Assembly (NCBI GenBank): GCA_013397935.1
Contig: VZRN01006818.1
Location: 5,321,970-5,385,969 of the forward strand
Source: Dasyornis broadbenti
Lineage: Eukaryota; Chordata; Aves; Passeriformes; Dasyornithidae
Direction: 5' to 3'
Length of the DNA: 64,000 bases
In this document: positions 60,098-64,000 of the stretch, piece after piece
How the letters are laid out: each line of letters opens with the position of its first letter
Numbering within the stretch: the stretch's first letter is position 1
The notes under the pieces: model-generated
Database searches by the model: none
Told to the model about the DNA's origin: nothing
Seen by the model: only the letters and a program-made list of their open reading frames with translations
Program-made: the position numbers and the translations under genes

Positions 60098-60825
60098 TGT
60101 TCCTTTGGTGGGTTAGCCTTGGCTAACACCCAAGCACCCACCAGATGCTTGCTCACTCCACCCCCTTGGTGATGTGGGGGAGAAAATAAGAAGAAAAGGA
60201 GCAAAAAACCTCATCAGTTAAAAGACAGGGAGTTCACTTACCAGTTACTGTCAAAACAGACTCAACTTTGGGAAAATTAACTTAAATGTTCAAAAAAAAA
60301 AAAAAAAAAAAAACCAAACCCCAAAACATAATTGCTAGTTCTAGTAATGGAAAACAAAAATGCAAACCTTTAAAAAATACTTTTCTTTCCCCTTTTCTCA
60401 GACTTAGGTTCTCTCCACCCTCCTCTCCACTGCTGCAAGCAGCACAGGGCTGGGTTATTTTGGTCAGTACACAGCAGTTACTCTCTGCTATTCTCTCCTT
60501 TTCATATTTTTCCCTTGCTGCAGTATGGATCCTTCATGGGCTGCAAGGGATATCTGCTCTGGCACCTGGAGCATCTCCTCCTCCTCCTCCTGCTCATATG
60601 ACGTTTTGTGTTCCCTCTGCTTTTTCTCACAATTTTTGTTCCCTCCTCCTCTCCCTGTGGCGTTCTGCCCTTTCTTAGACACGTTTTTCCAGAGGAACCG
60701 ACAGCTTGGCCATGTGTTGCCAGAAGGGCTGTTGGAGACAGCTGGGAAGGGCTGTGTAGCCCCTGGTTTCTTCTCACAGAGGTCACCCCTCCAGCCCCCC
60801 CACTTTGACACGAACACCCAATACA
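60098..60825 (-). mobile_element. Solo LTR of an avian endogenous retrovirus
   Basis: On the minus strand the element starts TGTATTGGGTG and ends CCACCAAAGGAACA, so it has the TG...CA ends of a retroviral LTR over 728 bases. Inside, in order, are a C/G-rich block with ccctccagccccccc (plus-strand reading), a gatgctccaggtgccagagc block and the agttgagtctgttttgacag block. It closes with ggctaacccaccaaagg. I recognise this order from an LTR family common in bird genomes, but I am not sure of its database name or class. The flanks show no gag, pol or env and no second LTR, hence a solo LTR. Possible target duplications (gtaaa / gtgac) have decayed. An expanded A-tract interrupts it at 60292-60313. 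Confidence 0.85.
60292..60313 (+). repeat. 22-base A-tract inside the LTR
   Basis: A pure A run sits where related LTR copies have an A-rich, T-rich or mixed segment. It is probably a local expansion after insertion. Overlapping open frames that start here are artefacts. Confidence 0.9.
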
Positions 60826-63800
60826 GTGACTCGTTTCTGAGCTGTCATATTGATGAGATTCGGTTCACTTTCCTTTCACCATTTAGAAGCCTGACTACAA
60901 AAGATGTTTTTCTTTATGATGAGGGCAGCATCACAGAGCAATCCCCCCCATCTTTCTGAAGTGTTCATCTCATCCTTTGGAGCCTTCTGTTTCTTCAAAT
61001 GATGAAACAACAGAGGTCACATCTCTGTTCAGTATTGGTTAAGAAGAATTCCCTGCCTCAGCACCGCTACTTATCCAAAGGTTCTCACAGGGAAAGAACA
61101 TATTAGGAGCAGTTCTGGACTCCAAAGATGAGAACTGTCTCATTTCAGCAGGGGAATTACCTTATTTTCAGCCATCAAAAGCCCAGAAACTTAGTGAAAT
61201 CTTGTCAGCTGATCTCTACAGTTGATGGAGGAGAGTCAGGCACCTTGAAAGGCAATTCAACTTATGTACTTTAAACCCCTGTGTTCAGATGGAAGGCATC
61301 ACCTTCCGGAGGTATGAACTATTTCCCTTGTCTGTTGAGGGAATCTTGGTGACTGACATGACTAAACACCTCTTCTTCAGCTATCTCATCCTTAAATTTC
61401 AAGACCATATGCTGAAATTAATGTGCAGCTCTTGTTCTATTTCAGTCTTTGTAGTTTATCTGAATGTTGTTATAAACAGAAGAGCCTGATAGTTGAAGAA
61501 GAAAAGCATTCAGTAGAAAAAAAATTAGAAAATAAAAGCCAGGTAAAGAGCCAGTAGTCTTCAGGCTGTAGGATCACAGCAAGACATCAACTCCTCCTGC
61601 AAGTCTCTGCCATCAGGCAAGAAAGATAGATGGGAGCAGCCAGCCTTCAAACCACCAAACAAAAAATCTCATCCTGGAGATCCAGAATAATTTACAAATT
61701 GTATCTCTGTCTTTCCTTAATCACTAGTCTTTATATGTAACAGCTAAATTTATTTGGCGCTCTAGAATTTAGATATTCTATCATTGTCTTGCAATCAGTT
61801 GAATATGCCTGACTGATGCTAGAATCCCAAAATAAAATTATTGTGTATCTCTGACAAGAGCACCTGGAAGATCTTTGCAAGGGATGCACTACTAAAAAAG
61901 GTACAAAATTGGAGGCTGAGGCTCTTTGCCCCTCTACATAGATATTCTACCATCATATTTAATAACCTACCTAGAGTTTTGACGAGGGAGTGTGTTAAAT
62001 ACTCCAAAGCTTTCTTGTCAGTGAACATTAAGGCCCTCTGTTGTGTTATCCCAATACCTGATGACACAGCTTTCACACTTTCAGAGCAAAGTGTTGAGTT
62101 GCCCCAATTTCAATTATAGTTGATAAAGACAAATGGCAAAGCACTCGTTTCCAAATTTTCTTTCTGAAGAGGCAAATCCACAAAGCCTGCCATCCCAGCA
62201 TCAGCTCAGTTGACTTTCACTCTTTTCTGTATGTCAAGTTCCCATGAATCGGTTTTCAATGTGTTTACTTACACTGTATCTTGAACAATGTATTATCTTT
62301 TAGTAAAGTTTTTGGTTTTCTGCCCAGGATCTAAAACCACACTTCATAAATTCTGTCTCTTGTAATTAACAAGAGCTACAATTTTCACAACCCAAATTGT
62401 ATTGCACTTCTCTACACACAAATACTCTCCCACCTGTAAGATACCAGCAGTGTTTCTGCCTATTGTTCTATAAATATCTGTCTCACTATACATCTGAGGT
62501 AATTTAAAATGTTTAAAATCACCCAGCCACTCCGGCTAATAAAACCTTGATGTTTCTCCTGTGCTGTTATAATAATCAAAGGCGAAAAAGAATACTTATC
62601 TATTTTAAACAATTTTAAAAAATTAAAACTTCTTCAGCAGGTGTGAAATTTCTAAAGGTTTGTGGAATTTATCTGCCATAATTTATTCCTTGTGCTCTCC
62701 TGTTGTTGTTACTGGCTACGCCCAGTGGTGAAATTAGTGTTCGTTCCCTACAGGTATCTGCTTCTGAAAAAAAACCCCACAGGCTCTACTCCATTTAAAA
62801 ATACCTTCTATTCCTCAGCCAAAGAATGTGTCACTTCTCAAAATCTTGGCTTATGCGTTTGTTTTTTCAGGTTATGTAAAATACTGCTCCCTACACAGTG
62901 CCCATGACGGTTCCCGTCCCTCAGTGCACTGGGCCTGCCGGTAACCAGCAGAGCTGTACAAATCATGGGTGAAAACATAGTGAATGTTTTTTTCCCATCT
63001 GATTCTCAGTCTACCAGCAACCTGCAGGACTGTACAAATAAAAATTGCAAGACCAGTGGCTGCTTTTTTCCTTCTTTTCTGCTGTTGGTGCTCCTTCTTG
63101 ATTCATTTCATGGTTTCAGTGAGGTGCACAATCTCTTTTTACTTCTTATTACACAGCATTTCTGTAGGCTGATAAACAGCTGTTGGATATTTTCTATGCC
63201 AAAGAAGATCACAGCAGTGATGGGGAGAGTGTAATTCTTACAAAATAAATGAGACATTATGTAAATAAAACACTTTTAAAGCCTCGAGGCTGCAAGGTGC
63301 TATCCAAATAAGTATCACCCACACCCTCATGTGCTGCTAAAAAAAAAAATCAGGGTTAAGTGTCAGTTTAGATGTGCATTTCAATGAGGGTTAATAGTTC
63401 CACAATAAATGACTCATGCAAAAGCATTTGTTTGGGGGCAAGGCAAGAAACACATGACTTTCGCCTCCGAGAGAGATGTGTTTCGGGGGGATTATTTTAC
63501 ACATAAGCCTGATGCTTGAGCGAAAGGACTTAGAAATTCTCTGCATGTTTGAAAAACATATCCAAGCAGCTTAAAGCTATGTTTTCAAAGACTTTTTCCA
63601 AAATACAATTTAAATAAGGTGGCAAAAATTGTAGCTCTTCATAGAAGATGAGGCATAGGATCCAGTATTTTTCCTTTGAACCTGCACACCGTTATGTGCT
63701 CTTTCAGCTTTCCTTTTTTGTTTTTGGTTCTCACTGAATGGCTTTCTCATTCTTATGTAAGGGCTTTACTTCTTTGATGCATGTAAACACTATATATTTC

Positions 63801-64000
63801 AATAGAAAGTAATCAGGCAGGCAGAACCGCCTATCAGTGTTGCACAAAGATGGGCAGCAATGATCGCCTCCCTTTGGAAAGAATTTTGTAGTATAGATGG
63901 CGTGTAAGAATTCAAAGGCATATCCTGGAAACACAGACCAAGCTGTAAAACACATTTAAATACGTGCGTCTTGGTCCTGTTTGTTAAATGCCAACAACAC
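60826..64000. other. Unassigned AT-rich DNA
   Basis: No gene or interspersed repeat is recognised. Open frames at 61841-62119, 62662-62907 and 62965-63234 are short and lack known motifs. A patch at about 63400-63500 combines an AP-1 site with a slightly raised CpG content. Confidence 0.5.
63410..63416. promoter_or_regulatory. AP-1 consensus TGACTCA
   Basis: TGACTCA is directly followed by tgcaaaagca, a near-palindromic octamer-like word, and then a TTGTTTG forkhead-type motif. CpG-containing sequence follows within 60 bases. The cluster resembles a small enhancer, but only the words themselves are seen. Confidence 0.18.

Noticed and set aside
60286..60959. Open frames of 94-144 codons on both strands
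   Set aside because: They lie in the LTR and its A-tract. The Ser/Pro- or Glu-rich composition follows from the CTC and CCT runs of the LTR.

Overview
This window looks like a piece of a bird genome with no recognisable protein-coding gene. The best evidence for a bird is CR1 (chicken repeat 1) LINE copies at four places. They carry the typical 3' end, with repeats of the ATTCTATG type, and recognisable ORF2 reverse-transcriptase remnants. A long terminal repeat at 60098-60825 also has the block order of an endogenous-retrovirus LTR family that I recognise from bird genomes. The DNA is AT-rich by eye and low in CpG. It has few interspersed repeats and many homopolymer runs, plus a 37-base N gap and one isolated N. 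This fits a draft assembly of a gene-poor avian macrochromosome region, either an intergenic stretch or the inside of a large intron.

Layout: 1-17604 is apparently single-copy DNA with short tandem repeats, A-tracts and a few possible exons or regulatory motifs. A short plus-strand CR1 3' end lies at 17605-17774. 17775-30039 is again unassigned and contains the N gap (27049-27085) and a G-rich tract next to a possible minus-strand exon. 30040-31470 holds two CR1 copies with their 3' ends facing each other: a plus-strand copy with an internal deletion and a short minus-strand tail. A perfect 14-bp inverted repeat sits just beside the second. 31471-51037 is unassigned and has two purine-rich strand-asymmetric blocks, two strong inverted repeats, a 20-bp palindrome and a 39-base A tract. 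51038-52530 is the longest CR1 copy (minus strand), with about 125 readable codons of the ORF2 C-terminal part. 52531-60097 is unassigned but holds the best-looking exon candidate (54091-54140, plus). 60098-60825 is a solo LTR (minus strand), followed by unassigned sequence to the end.

The open frames in the window are at most about 140 codons outside repeats, often start at non-ATG codons and resemble no family I know. I treat them as chance frames. No rRNA, tRNA or CRISPR array is visible. I found no convincing new biological system. The observations most worth a second look are the unusually perfect short inverted repeats (43543-43581, 31321-31356, 48015-48069), the splice-bounded exon candidates, and the structure of the CR1 and LTR copies.
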